Assembly: GCA_965115915.1 (NCBI GenBank)
Contig: OZ220483.1
Location: 930,001 to 994,000, forward strand
Reading direction: 5' to 3'
From: G965115915 sp965115915
GTDB taxonomy: Bacteria; Pseudomonadota; Gammaproteobacteria; Eutrophobiales; Eutrophobiaceae
DNA length: 64,000 nt
Shown: positions 25,604-34,962 of the stretch, in pieces
How the letters are laid out: each line of letters begins with the position of its first letter
How positions within the stretch are numbered: position 1 is the first letter of the stretch
Translations under genes and position numbers: made by a program
Notes under the pieces: generated by a model
The model's database searches: none
The model's input: only the letters and a program-made list of their open reading frames with translations
Told to the model about the DNA's origin: nothing

Positions 25604-26899
25604 ATGAGTGACGGGAAACGTAGCAAGGGTCGTGACCTTGAGAGAATGTTGTATTGTTCTTTTTGTAGCAAAAGTCAACATGAGGTGCGCAAGCTGATTG
25701 CGGGCCCTTCTGTTTACATTTGTGATGAGTGTGTCGATCTATGTAATGACATCATTCGTGATGAGATGCAGCAGCAGTCCCGTTCAGGTGCGGGCAGCGG
25801 TTTGCCTACACCACACGAAATACGAACAACCCTGGATCAATATGTCATTGGCCAGGATATGGCGAAAAAAATACTGTCAGTTGCGGTATACAACCATTAC
25901 AAACGCCTTGAGCGTGGCACTAAAATAAGCTCGGATGTTGAACTGGGGAAAAGTAATGTATTGTTGATAGGTCCTACCGGATGCGGGAAGACCTTGTTGG
26001 CCGAAACATTGGCAAGGCTCCTTGATGTGCCATTTGCCATTGCCGATGCTACGACCCTGACTGAAGCTGGATACGTGGGTGAAGATGTTGAGAATATAAT
26101 CCAGAAACTATTGCAGAAATGCGATTACAATGTGGAAAGGGCCCAAACCAGCATTGTCTATATCGATGAGATTGACAAGATTTCTCGCAAATCGGATAAC
26201 CCGTCCATCACCCGCGATGTGTCCGGAGAGGGTGTACAGCAGGCGTTACTCAAACTTATTGAGGGTACGGTTGCCTCTATTCCGCCACAAGGGGGAAGAA
26301 AGCATCCTCAGCAGGAATTTCTTCATGTTGACACTTCCAATATTCTGTTTATCTGTGGTGGGGCATTTTCCGGTCTGGACAAAATCATCAGTGAGCGTTC
26401 GGACAAAAGTGGCATAGGGTTCGCCGCCGAGATCCGTGACGTGCAGTGTACAAAAGCACTTAGTAACATGCTGATGGAAGTGGAACCGGAGGATCTGATT
26501 AAGTATGGACTGATACCGGAGTTTGTCGGGCGTTTACCAGTCACCGCGACACTGGAGGAACTGGACGAGGAGCAGATGGTGCGCATCCTGACTGAACCAA
26601 AGAACTCACTGGTGCGTCAGTATTCCTGTATGTTCGAGATGGAAGGTTGTGAGATAGAATTTCGCCCGGATGCGTTATTGGCTATCGCACGTCAGTCGAT
26701 GCAGAGGCATACGGGAGCCCGTGGTCTGCGCTGCATACTTGAAAATCTGTTGCTTGATACCATGTATGATTTGCCTTCAACCAGTAACATCAGCAAGGTG
26801 GTAGTGGATGCGAGCGTTGTCAATGGAACTTCGGACCCATTACTGCTATATGAAGAGGCATTGCCTCAACTAGCCAACGATAACTCGAAGAACAGTTGA
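25604..26899 (+). CDS. clpX: ATP-dependent Clp protease ATPase subunit ClpX
   Basis: A 431-residue AAA+ unfoldase. The N-terminal zinc-binding domain has CSFCSKSQ and YICDECVDLC (C-X2-C twice). Walker A is GPTGCGKT, Walker B is IVYIDEID, and the pore loop is AGYVGED (GYVG). It unfolds tagged substrates and threads them into ClpP. It lies 87 bases after clpP and one base before lon. Confidence 0.96.
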   Translation: MSDGKRSKGRDLERMLYCSFCSKSQHEVRKLIAGPSVYICDECVDLCNDIIRDEMQQQSRSGAGSGLPTPHEIRTTLDQYVIGQDMAKKILSVAVYNHYKRLERGTKISSDVELGKSNVLLIGPTGCGKTLLAETLARLLDVPFAIADATTLTEAGYVGEDVENIIQKLLQKCDYNVERAQTSIVYIDEIDKISRKSDNPSITRDVSGEGVQQALLKLIEGTVASIPPQGGRKHPQQEFLHVDTSNILFICGGAFSGLDKIISERSDKSGIGFAAEIRDVQCTKALSNMLMEVEPEDLIKYGLIPEFVGRLPVTATLEELDEEQMVRILTEPKNSLVRQYSCMFEMEGCEIEFRPDALLAIARQSMQRHTGARGLRCILENLLLDTMYDLPSTSNISKVVVDASVVNGTSDPLLLYEEALPQLANDNSKNS

Positions 26900-26900
26900 T

Positions 26901-29342
26901 ATGAGTGACGAAAATGTAGTGACCTTACATCTTGGAGAAACAGCGGCGTTCCCGTTGTTGCCATTACGTGATGTGGTTGTGTATCCGCATATGGTAGTGC
27001 CACTCTTCGTAGGACGAGAGAAATCCATACGAGCGTTGAACATGGCTATGGAGGGTAACAGACAGGTGTTGCTGGTGGCACAGAAGTCTCCTGCGGAAGA
27101 TGACCCTGGCCCGGACGACATATACCATTTTGGCACCCTGGCGAATATCCTGCAGATGCAGAAGTTACAGGATGACACAATGAAACTGTTGGTGGAGGGT
27201 GCCCAGCGTGCCAGAATAGATAAAATCCGCGAAGTTGACGGCATGTACCAAACGGAAGTCACGTTGATGAATTCCAGTGGTTCTGAAACGGCCGAGGCAA
27301 AATTGTTACATCGCACCGCTCTCCGTACTTTTGACCATTACGTCAAATTGGTCAAAAAAATTCCTTCAGATCTGGTCTCTTCCCTCTCAAGCATAGACGA
27401 CGCAGGCCGTCTGGCTGACAGTATAGTCGCTTATATCAATGTCAAGCTGGAGGACAAGCAGCGTTCGCTTGAGATTATCAATGTCTGCGAGCGTGTTGAA
27501 TATGTGATCGGCCTGCTGGAAGCGGAGATCAGTATGCTCAAGGTGGAACGGCGTATTCGTGGTCGCGTTAAAAATCAGATGGAGAAGAGCCAGCGTGAAT
27601 ATTATCTGAATGAACAGATGAAGGCGATCCAGAGGGAATTGGGAGAATCGGATGATGGGCAGAGTGAAACTGACCAGCTTCAACAGAAGATCGAAAACTC
27701 CGGGATGCCCAAGCATGCCATGGAGAAAGCGTTATCCGAGTTGGGCAAACTGAAAATGATCCAGCCTATGTCTGCCGAAGCGACGGTGGTCAGGAATTAT
27801 CTGGACTGGATGGTGAAAGTGCCGTGGAAAAAGCGCAGCAAGATATCTCGGGATATTATAAAGGCGGAGAAGGTGCTTAACGCGGACCATTATGGTCTGG
27901 AAAAGGTCAAGGAACGCATTCTGGAGTACCTTGCGGTACAGCAGCGGGTAAAGAAGATGAAAGGTCCAATTCTGTGCCTGGTGGGTCCTCCCGGGGTAGG
28001 CAAAACGTCCCTTGGACGTTCCATTGCCCGAGCCACCAACCGAAAATTTTTGCGAATGTCTCTTGGTGGAATGCGTGACGAAGCCGAGATTCGCGGTCAC
28101 CGGCGTACTTATATTGGTTCCATGCCTGGGAAAATTTTGCAAAGTCTGTCTCGGATAGAGCATAAGAACCCGCTGTTTCTTCTGGATGAGATCGACAAGA
28201 TGGCAATGGATTTTCGTGGCGACCCGGCATCGGCTCTGCTTGAGGTGTTGGATCCGGAACAGAACAGTACGTTTAACGACCATTATCTTGAGGTGGATTA
28301 TGATTTGTCTGAGGTCATGTTTGTAACTACGGCCAATAGTATTTTGAAGATACCGCCGCCGCTGTTGGACCGCATGGAAGTTATCCATATATCGGGCTAT
28401 ACCGAAGACGAGAAGGTTCGTATTGCCACGGATTACCTGATCCCTAAGCAAATGAAAAATAATGGATTGGAGGAAAACGAACTGATATTTCGGGAAAGTG
28501 CTTTGCGGGATATTATCCGCCGTTACACCCGTGAAGCCGGGGTGCGCAACCTGGAGCGTGAAATTGCCAATATATGTCGCAAGACGGTCAAGCAGGTATT
28601 GATGTCGGAGAGGAAAAATACCGCCATAATTCTGCGTTCGAAGTTGGAGAAGTTGCTGGGGGTGTGGCGTTACCGTTTCGGCAAGGCGGAAGATGAGGAT
28701 CGTATCGGTCAGGTCATCGGTCTGGCCTGGACTGAAACCGGTGGCGACCTGCTTACAGTGGAAGCTGCGGTGATCCCCGGACGAGGCAACGCGATGCATA
28801 CGGGGCAATTGGGTTCGGTCATGAAAGAATCGATAGAAGCGGCTATGACTGTGGTACGAAGTCGCAGTGAGGTGTTGGGAATAAATGACGAGTTGTACAA
28901 GGATTATGATTTCCATGTGCATGTGCCGGAGGGAGCGATCCCCAAGGATGGTCCCAGTGCGGGGGTGGCAATGTGTGTTGCCCTGGTATCTGCATTGACC
29001 GGGATTAAGGTCAAGTCGGTTGTTGCGATGACCGGAGAGATTACCCTGCGAGGAGAGATACTGCCGGTAGGCGGGCTGAAAGAAAAATTGCTTGCCGCCC
29101 TTCGTGGTGGCATACAAACGGTATTGATCCCGTATGACAATGAGAGAGAACTGGCTGAGATACCGAGAAATATCAAACAGAACCTGGATATCAGGCCAGT
29201 GCGGTGGATCGATGACGTACTGGCCCTGGCTTTGAAAGAGTTGCCCAAACCATTGGCGACAGACAGTAAAGCGCAGAAGATTCCTGCACTGGGAAAAACC
29301 AAGGAATCCGTTTCTGAAAAGAAACAGATTCGTCATCACTGA
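26901..29342 (+). CDS. lon: Lon protease
   Basis: An 813-residue ATP-dependent serine protease. An N-terminal substrate domain starts FPLLPLRDVVVYPHMVVPLF. The AAA+ domain has GPPGVGKTSLGRSIA near 355. The C-terminal protease domain has the catalytic Ser in KDGPSAGVAM and the Lys in GGLKEKLLAA. A Lys/Ser-rich tail of about 30 residues extends past the domain. It follows clpX by one base, so the two may be translationally coupled. Confidence 0.96.
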   Translation: MSDENVVTLHLGETAAFPLLPLRDVVVYPHMVVPLFVGREKSIRALNMAMEGNRQVLLVAQKSPAEDDPGPDDIYHFGTLANILQMQKLQDDTMKLLVEGAQRARIDKIREVDGMYQTEVTLMNSSGSETAEAKLLHRTALRTFDHYVKLVKKIPSDLVSSLSSIDDAGRLADSIVAYINVKLEDKQRSLEIINVCERVEYVIGLLEAEISMLKVERRIRGRVKNQMEKSQREYYLNEQMKAIQRELGESDDGQSETDQLQQKIENSGMPKHAMEKALSELGKLKMIQPMSAEATVVRNYLDWMVKVPWKKRSKISRDIIKAEKVLNADHYGLEKVKERILEYLAVQQRVKKMKGPILCLVGPPGVGKTSLGRSIARATNRKFLRMSLGGMRDEAEIRGHRRTYIGSMPGKILQSLSRIEHKNPLFLLDEIDKMAMDFRGDPASALLEVLDPEQNSTFNDHYLEVDYDLSEVMFVTTANSILKIPPPLLDRMEVIHISGYTEDEKVRIATDYLIPKQMKNNGLEENELIFRESALRDIIRRYTREAGVRNLEREIANICRKTVKQVLMSERKNTAIILRSKLEKLLGVWRYRFGKAEDEDRIGQVIGLAWTETGGDLLTVEAAVIPGRGNAMHTGQLGSVMKESIEAAMTVVRSRSEVLGINDELYKDYDFHVHVPEGAIPKDGPSAGVAMCVALVSALTGIKVKSVVAMTGEITLRGEILPVGGLKEKLLAALRGGIQTVLIPYDNERELAEIPRNIKQNLDIRPVRWIDDVLALALKELPKPLATDSKAQKIPALGKTKESVSEKKQIRHH

Positions 29343-29668
29343 ACCGTCCAATATATTTGTCGCCGTTCGGCGTGTCGTTTTGTGCGATATGTGTTTGCCA
29401 TTTCTGATCGAGATAGGCACTTGACGGATGGTTCAAGTAGTTGGTATAAGGCAGCGTAGGCGGTGTAGCTGTGTTTCTGGCATCCAATAGATAAAACAGT
29501 CAATCCTCGAGGCATACGGATTGTTTCTGGATCACGTTGATTTCCCTCGGCCGCTCGCTGGCATTTTGTGACGCACAGAGGGTATTTGTCATAGCGTCAA
29601 ATATGAAATCTTTGAATACAGGCTCTGAAATCCTTTAAATCCACCCTCAATGAGAGAAAGATCATCTG
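29343..29668. other. Gene-free space between lon and hupB
   Basis: 326 bases. A sigma-70-like promoter, TTGACG-18-TATAAG at 29421-29450, points toward hupB about 220 bases downstream. A weak GC hairpin (CGCCGTTCGGCG, 29361-29372) just behind the lon stop may be a terminator. I see nothing else in it. Confidence 0.4.
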
Positions 29669-29950
29669 ATGAACAAAGTAGAACTGATTCGTGTAATAGC
29701 TGAAGAAGCAGATATAAGCAAGACGGCAGCGGAACATGCCTTATCCTCGGTAATCGACTCGATTACCGGCGAGTTGAAACAGGGACGTTCGGTTTCTTTG
29801 GCGGGCTTTGGAACGTTTTCCGTGCGGGAGCGTGCCGCTCGCGTTGGCCGCAATCCGAGCACCGGTGAACAGATCAACATCAAGGCATCGAAGGCCGCGG
29901 CTTTCAAGGCCGGAAAGGCACTAAAGGAAGCGCTCAACCAACACGGATGA
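29669..29950 (+). CDS. hupB: DNA-binding protein HU
   Basis: A 93-residue nucleoid protein of the HU/IHF family. It starts MNKVELIRVIAEEADISKT and has the DNA-arm signature GFGTFSVRERAARVGRNPST near 46-65. HU bends and compacts DNA. It sits downstream of lon, as in other gammaproteobacteria, and 15 bases ahead of tRNA-Val. Confidence 0.95.
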   Translation: MNKVELIRVIAEEADISKTAAEHALSSVIDSITGELKQGRSVSLAGFGTFSVRERAARVGRNPSTGEQINIKASKAAAFKAGKALKEALNQHG

Positions 29951-29965
29951 GGACAGTAAAAAGGC

Positions 29966-30041
29966 GGGTGCTTAGCTCAGTCGGGAGAGCGACGCCCTTA
30001 CAAGGCGTAGGTCGGGGGTTCAAATCCCTCAGCACCCACCA
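29966..30041 (+). tRNA. tRNA-Val (anticodon TAC)
   Basis: The stem ACGCC/GGCGT encloses CTTACAA, anticodon TAC. The acceptor stem is GGGTGCT/AGCACCC, and CCA is encoded. It lies 15 bases behind hupB. Confidence 0.95.
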
Positions 30042-30056
30042 ACAGAGGTGAATGCT

Positions 30057-30130
30057 GGAGTGGTAGTTCAGTTGGTTAGAATACCGGCCTGTCACGCCGG
30101 GGGTCGCGGGTTCGAGTCCCGTCCACTCCG
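30057..30130 (+). tRNA. tRNA-Asp (anticodon GTC)
   Basis: The stem CCGGC/GCCGG encloses CTGTCAC, anticodon GTC. The acceptor stem is GGAGTGG/CCACTCC with discriminator G. The next bases are TCA, so the 3' CCA is not encoded, unlike its tRNA-Val neighbour. Confidence 0.94.
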
Positions 30131-30194
30131 TCATTTTGTCTGTCTGAGGTATTTCACATCGGACTATCAGCTTTTGAATCTTGCCTGACTGGAA

Positions 30195-32102
30195 ATGCTC
30201 ACCGCAATCCGTGACCGTATAACAGGTTGGCTGGCCCGGCTGATCCTGGCTTTGTTGTTGCTGGCCTTCGCATTTTGGGGGGCCGGTTTCTATGGCAATG
30301 AGAATACCCAGTTGAGTGTCGCCAAGGTCAATGGGGAACCCATATCCAGGGCGGTTTGGCAACGCGCCTATAACAGGATGTTGAGAGAGATGCAGGAACG
30401 GTCTGACGATGAATTGAAGGAGGAGGAAGAAGAATTTATCAGGCAAAAGGCACTGGAAGCCATGATTCATGCTGAACTGGTAAACCAGATTGTTGCCGAG
30501 GAAAATTTGCAGATTTCCGATGAAATGATACATGAAACCATTACAAATCTGTCTTTTTTTCAGGAACAAAGTACCGGTTTTGATCGCAGACAATATGAAC
30601 GCAGTCTGCTTAGCCAGGGTATGGACCCTGTCTATTTCGAAGCCCAACTCCGGTTGGATATGCTGTCTGAACAGTTACAAGCCGCCGTGATGGAGAGTAC
30701 TTTTGTGCTGGACAGCGAGGTACAGCGTTTCGCCAGGCTCAGGAACCAGAAACGCGATATCCAGTACGGGGTCATCTCCACAGCGGATATCTCCAGCATG
30801 GGAGACCCGGATGACGAGGCTGTTCAGGAGTTTTATGAAAAAAACTCGAGTGATTATATGGACCCGGAACAGATCCGCATTGCCTACGCCGTTCTCGATA
30901 TGGAGGAAATCGCGAAACAGCTTGAAGTCGATGAAGAAGAACTCCTGGTGTATTACGAAGAGAATCGTGATTCGTATGATAACCAACAGCGTTCGGTATC
31001 CCAGTTGATTGCCCGTGTTGCAGAGGGTGCATCACCGGATGATGTTGAAAAGGCGGAGCGGGCGATAAACGCTGCTCTTGAGTCGGTTCATCAAGGTAAA
31101 GCGTTGAGTGTGGTCGCGGAATCTTTTGCCGAAGAAGAAACGGAAGAGACTATCGCAGGGCTGGATTATACCGAGTATCCTTCCATTGAACGAGAGATAT
31201 TGCCTGCGACAGTGGATGCATTTGTTTTTTCCGCAGCGGAAGGAGATATCAGTGAAGTGATAAGAAGTGAACTCGGTTTCCACGTTGTCAAAATCGATAG
31301 TGTGACTGGCAATGAAAACACTTTTGATAACCTGCGTGAGAAGGCGGAACAGGAATACCGTGAGCTTCAGGCGGAGGGGCTTTTTTATGACCGTCTGGAC
31401 CGATTGATTAGCAGTGCCTATGAACACCCGGATACGCTGGAAATTGCTGCCGAGGAAGCTGGATTGTCGTTGCAGGAGAGCGATTTTTTCAGTCGTTCTG
31501 GAGAAGCAGTGGGTATACTGGGGAAAGAAAAAGTATTAAAAGCGGCGTTCTCCGACGCGGTGAAACGGCAGGGAAATAACAGCGACGCTGTGGAATTGGA
31601 TGATGGACGGGTTGTCGTGTTGCGGGTGATTGACACCAGGCCAGCCAGTCTGAAACCGTTGGAGCAGATCCGTGATCGGGTGGTTGAAGCCATGATGACT
31701 GAATATTCTTTTCAACAGGCAAAGGCGCGTGGAGAGAAGATTTTATCTGCCTTGGCCGAAGGGGTTGCACCAGCGGATATTGCTGAAAAGTTTTCACTGG
31801 AGTGGAATGAACGCAAAGCTATCGAGCGCGATGACAAGGATACGCCACGGTTGGTGCTGAGACATGCCTTTGGTTTGGCAAGACCCGCTGAGGGGAAATC
31901 ATCCTTCACTGGCGTACAGGGTGGAGCGGGGGATTATTATGTCATGGTTGTGAACGCTGTTCAGGATGTTGATGCCGAAGACGTGGCAGATGATCTACGG
32001 AAAGCGGTGCGCGAGGAAATGCTGGGCACGGTTGCCAACAGGGAGTGGTGGATGTTCATAACGGACGCTGAAACGCAGGCAGATATCAGGAAATATCAGT
32101 AG
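30195..32102 (+). CDS. ppiD: Membrane-anchored periplasmic chaperone PpiD
   Basis: A 635-residue protein. One N-terminal helix (about 13-35, RLILALLLLAFAFWGAGFYG) anchors it in the inner membrane. A SurA-type N-terminal chaperone domain follows (AKVNGEPISRAVWQRAYNRM), then a central parvulin-like region (about 270-380) and further chaperone segments. PpiD stands at the Sec translocon exit and helps outer-membrane protein folding. Its place after hupB is the usual gammaproteobacterial order. Confidence 0.92.
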   Translation: MLTAIRDRITGWLARLILALLLLAFAFWGAGFYGNENTQLSVAKVNGEPISRAVWQRAYNRMLREMQERSDDELKEEEEEFIRQKALEAMIHAELVNQIVAEENLQISDEMIHETITNLSFFQEQSTGFDRRQYERSLLSQGMDPVYFEAQLRLDMLSEQLQAAVMESTFVLDSEVQRFARLRNQKRDIQYGVISTADISSMGDPDDEAVQEFYEKNSSDYMDPEQIRIAYAVLDMEEIAKQLEVDEEELLVYYEENRDSYDNQQRSVSQLIARVAEGASPDDVEKAERAINAALESVHQGKALSVVAESFAEEETEETIAGLDYTEYPSIEREILPATVDAFVFSAAEGDISEVIRSELGFHVVKIDSVTGNENTFDNLREKAEQEYRELQAEGLFYDRLDRLISSAYEHPDTLEIAAEEAGLSLQESDFFSRSGEAVGILGKEKVLKAAFSDAVKRQGNNSDAVELDDGRVVVLRVIDTRPASLKPLEQIRDRVVEAMMTEYSFQQAKARGEKILSALAEGVAPADIAEKFSLEWNERKAIERDDKDTPRLVLRHAFGLARPAEGKSSFTGVQGGAGDYYVMVVNAVQDVDAEDVADDLRKAVREEMLGTVANREWWMFITDAETQADIRKYQ

Positions 32103-32113
32103 CGGGACGTCCA

Positions 32114-33076
32114 TCAGGAGTTTCTCCGCTGGTTTGCAACGGATTCAGGTTGACTTGGCAGGCTCCAGTGCAGAATTCCCCATTGTATGAGCTCCTCAGG
32201 GGTGGCATAGACCAGTTCCGGTACGGGTGACTGGTGCAGTGAGTGCAATGCCTGTAGCAGAATTTTTGTCGGACGTGAGCAATCTATCGCGGGGGCACGG
32301 TTTTGTTTGCTGAGTTTGAGCCCTGCGGCATCCCGCATCACAGGGATATGGGCGTAACCCGGGGTTTCCAGTCCCAGTCTCTGTTGCAGGTAGATTTGCT
32401 GTGGTGTACTGAAAATCAGGTCCGCACCACGCAGCACTTCCGTAACCTGCTGATCGGCATCGTCCGTTACCGATGCAAGATGGTAGCTGTAGCATCCGTC
32501 TGCGCGTAAGACTATAAAATCTCCGGTTGTCTGTTCCAGTATACAGGACTGTTTGCCCTGCACGTGGTCCTGGAATCGAATGGATCTGTTGTCAACGCGA
32601 ATGCGTAACGCTGCCGACTTTTGGGGGTGTGCGGCTAACGACTGATCGCGACAGCTTCCAGGATAAGGACGATTGCGTGTCAGACGTCTTGGACAAAAGC
32701 AAGGGTAAAGCAAGTTGCTATTCCGCAGCCGTTGCAACTGTTCCCTGTAGTATTCCAGGCGTTCGCTTTGCCGTATTACCGTTCCGTCCCAGTGCAGGCC
32801 CAGACGTTCCAGGGCAATCAAGATATCCCGGTCTGCCCCTTTGATGCAGCGGGGAGAATCAATATCTTCAATACGAACCAGCCATCGTCCCCGGTTGGCG
32901 CGTGCCTGCATGAAACTGGCCAGTGCGGTTACCAGCGAACCATAGTGCAACGGGCCGCTTGGTGTAGGAGCAAAACGGCCGCAGTAGGTGGATGTGTCCG
33001 TGTTGTTCGGGTGGGTTCTCAGTAGTCCGTTTCTTCCGGCTATCTGACATTTTCCTGTCTGTGCTCGCTGCCGCAT
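32114..33076 (-). CDS. gluQ: Glutamyl-Q tRNA(Asp) synthetase
   Basis: A paralogue of glutamyl-tRNA synthetase without the anticodon domain. It attaches Glu to queuosine in tRNA-Asp. The body starts at YCGRFAPTPSGPLHYGSL (HIGH-like). It has WLVRIEDIDSPRC, the zinc site YPCFCPRRL...SC, and LKLSKQN (KMSKS-like). The start is uncertain. The ATG at 33076 gives about 35 residues ahead of the core and overlaps the upstream gene by 37 bases. A CTG near 33024 would give the usual short N-terminus. The long open frame reaching back to 33625 is non-coding overlap with the membrane protein gene. Confidence 0.85.
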   Translation of the reverse strand: MRQRAQTGKCQIAGRNGLLRTHPNNTDTSTYCGRFAPTPSGPLHYGSLVTALASFMQARANRGRWLVRIEDIDSPRCIKGADRDILIALERLGLHWDGTVIRQSERLEYYREQLQRLRNSNLLYPCFCPRRLTRNRPYPGSCRDQSLAAHPQKSAALRIRVDNRSIRFQDHVQGKQSCILEQTTGDFIVLRADGCYSYHLASVTDDADQQVTEVLRGADLIFSTPQQIYLQQRLGLETPGYAHIPVMRDAAGLKLSKQNRAPAIDCSRPTKILLQALHSLHQSPVPELVYATPEELIQWGILHWSLPSQPESVANQRRNS

Positions 33077-33672
33077 GGCACGGACGTCGGCGTGTTGTTG
33101 CCCGAAAAGCGTATGCGCAAAAACGTATGGCAGCAGGTATGGATGCCGCTTGCCACCATGACATAGCCCCAGGGAATCAGTGTGTAGGAGAGATAATACC
33201 GTTGTACCTGTTCCAGATATCCAGCCATGTTCGGTTGAAAATAGCCGGAGTAGATATAGAACCCCCCATTGCTGAACATGAAGGAGAAAGTAAAGGAAAC
33301 AAAGGCATAAAACGAGACAGTCAGTGCATTGCGCAGTGATAAAGTACTGTTTTTCAATAACAGGCGACCTCCCAACCAACAGCTTGCGTAGGCAGGAATC
33401 ATGCAAAGCCATGCGGGTGTGATGCAATGCGATTGCACTCCAAGCCATCTGACGCTGAAGGTGTCCAGCAATGCAACAAGGCTCATAAACAGCGCAAACA
33501 CCGACCACCGTTGCAGGTAGTAAGCCGCAACGAACATCACCGGTATGGTCACATTGGGCAAATGCGTAAGTGCGGAAAAAGGATGGGGGTGCGTGACACA
33601 CAAAAGCAGCATCAGGAAGATGCATAACCAGAGTGAGTGTTTATTCCAGACTGGCAGGTGGTCTTTTTTCAT
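33040..33672 (-). CDS. Multi-pass membrane protein of unknown function
   Basis: About 210 residues with five or six hydrophobic segments (LWLCIFLMLLLCV, VMFVAAYYLQRWSVFALFM, LTVSFYAFVSFTFSFMF and others). It is rich in aromatic residues and Cys. I do not recognise a family with certainty. A COG-type cobalamin or thiamin transporter S component is conceivable from size and topology, but no signature is seen. The ATG at 33672 overlaps the stop of the symporter gene (ATGA), so it is translationally coupled. Its end overlaps the proposed gluQ start. Confidence 0.65.
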   Translation of the reverse strand: MKKDHLPVWNKHSLWLCIFLMLLLCVTHPHPFSALTHLPNVTIPVMFVAAYYLQRWSVFALFMSLVALLDTFSVRWLGVQSHCITPAWLCMIPAYASCWLGGRLLLKNSTLSLRNALTVSFYAFVSFTFSFMFSNGGFYIYSGYFQPNMAGYLEQVQRYYLSYTLIPWGYVMVASGIHTCCHTFLRIRFSGNNTPTSVPCGSEHRQENVR

Positions 33673-34916
33673 GCTGGCAGAGATTCCGAACCATTTGGCT
33701 TGTGCGCTTCTGGTGGAAGAAACCGTTCCATTATGGCAGCCCCAACACTGTCCCCCCAAACATTGACCGTAGTGCGGAAGCGATCCAGGAACCAGTCCAC
33801 CGCGAGCAACATCCCGATACCTTCCGCGGGGAGGTTTACTGCGGACAGTACCAGCAGCATGGTAACCAGACCCGCCTGTGGGATGCCAGCGGCTCCGACC
33901 GCGGCCAGTGTGGCGGTGATGAAGATGATGATCTGTTCATTCATTCCCAGTGGGATTTGCAAAGTCTGTGCAATGAATAGTACCGCCACCGCTTCATACA
34001 GCGCTGTCCCGTCCATGTTCAGCGTGACTCCCAGTGGAAGGACAAACTTCACCGCCCGTTTGTCCACTCCGCCTTCCAGCGCACACTCCATGGTAACTGG
34101 CAAGGTAGCGGAAGAACTGGCGGTGCCGAAAGCGGTCACCAGGGCACGCAATAACGAATCCAGATAAGCCCAGCCGTGACGGCTAAAGGTGAGCAGCAGT
34201 AAAAACAATATACAGAAATGAATGCCCAGTCCAAGGATGACTGTCACACAATACCAACCAACTATGCGCAATTCATTTATGAACGCGTGTCCTCCACCCG
34301 CCTCACCAATGCGGTTTGCGATAAGGGCGAAGATGCCGATCGGCGCCAGATACATCACCCAGATGACCAGCTTCATTATGACTTCGTTGAAGCTGTCAAA
34401 AAAATCGACCAGCGGTTTCCCGCGCTCGCCCAGCGTGACAAGTGCCAGGCCGAAAAGCACGGAAAACACGATCAGTGGCAGGATCTGCATGTTGGCCGCT
34501 GCCTGCACCAGATTGGGAGAGACAGTCTGGGTGATAATGTCTACGACTGTACTGGCTTCCCGATTTGCAATATGCTCCGGGATTTCCACCGCATGGGCAT
34601 CCATGGATTCGCCGGGGCGAATGATATTGACCAGTATCAGTCCAACCAGCACAGACAGCGCTGTCGTACAGGAGTAATACAGTACAGTCAGTCCACCAAG
34701 GCGACCAATCTTGTTTCCGCCGCCTATGGAACAGATGCCCGAGATCACGGCGGCCATAATAAGCGGCAGGATAAGCATTTTGAGCAAATCCAGAAACAGG
34801 CCGCCTATCCAGCCAATGGCGGTCATGCGTTCGCCAAACAGGGCGCCACAAACAAGCCCGGCAATCGCTCCGATCAGGATACCTATCAGTAATCCATGGC
34901 CGCCTTTTTTCAGCAT
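33669..34916 (-). CDS. Dicarboxylate/amino acid:cation symporter (DAACS family)
   Basis: A 415-residue secondary transporter. Family marks are the serine-rich re-entrant loop TASSSATLPVTM near 275 and the NMDGTALYEA motif near 310, with eight membrane helices and two hairpin loops. Members take up glutamate, aspartate or C4-dicarboxylates with sodium or protons. The exact substrate cannot be read from the sequence here. It is the first gene of a coupled run with the membrane protein and gluQ. Confidence 0.9.
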   Translation of the reverse strand: MLKKGGHGLLIGILIGAIAGLVCGALFGERMTAIGWIGGLFLDLLKMLILPLIMAAVISGICSIGGGNKIGRLGGLTVLYYSCTTALSVLVGLILVNIIRPGESMDAHAVEIPEHIANREASTVVDIITQTVSPNLVQAAANMQILPLIVFSVLFGLALVTLGERGKPLVDFFDSFNEVIMKLVIWVMYLAPIGIFALIANRIGEAGGGHAFINELRIVGWYCVTVILGLGIHFCILFLLLLTFSRHGWAYLDSLLRALVTAFGTASSSATLPVTMECALEGGVDKRAVKFVLPLGVTLNMDGTALYEAVAVLFIAQTLQIPLGMNEQIIIFITATLAAVGAAGIPQAGLVTMLLVLSAVNLPAEGIGMLLAVDWFLDRFRTTVNVWGDSVGAAIMERFLPPEAHKPNGSESLPA

Positions 34917-34962
34917 TGGAACAGGACTTGGTCCGTGTATTGTGGCACCCCGATCGCCATGT

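Noticed and set aside
27732..29420. A 562-codon open frame on the minus strand opposite lon
   Set aside because: It is fully antisense to lon, has no domain character, and its Arg/His-rich composition is that of a shadow frame.
33077..33625. Extension of gluQ upstream to give a 503-residue fusion protein
   Set aside because: The extra 183 residues are an out-of-frame reading of the membrane protein gene, and GluQ proteins begin at the GRFAPTPSG core.
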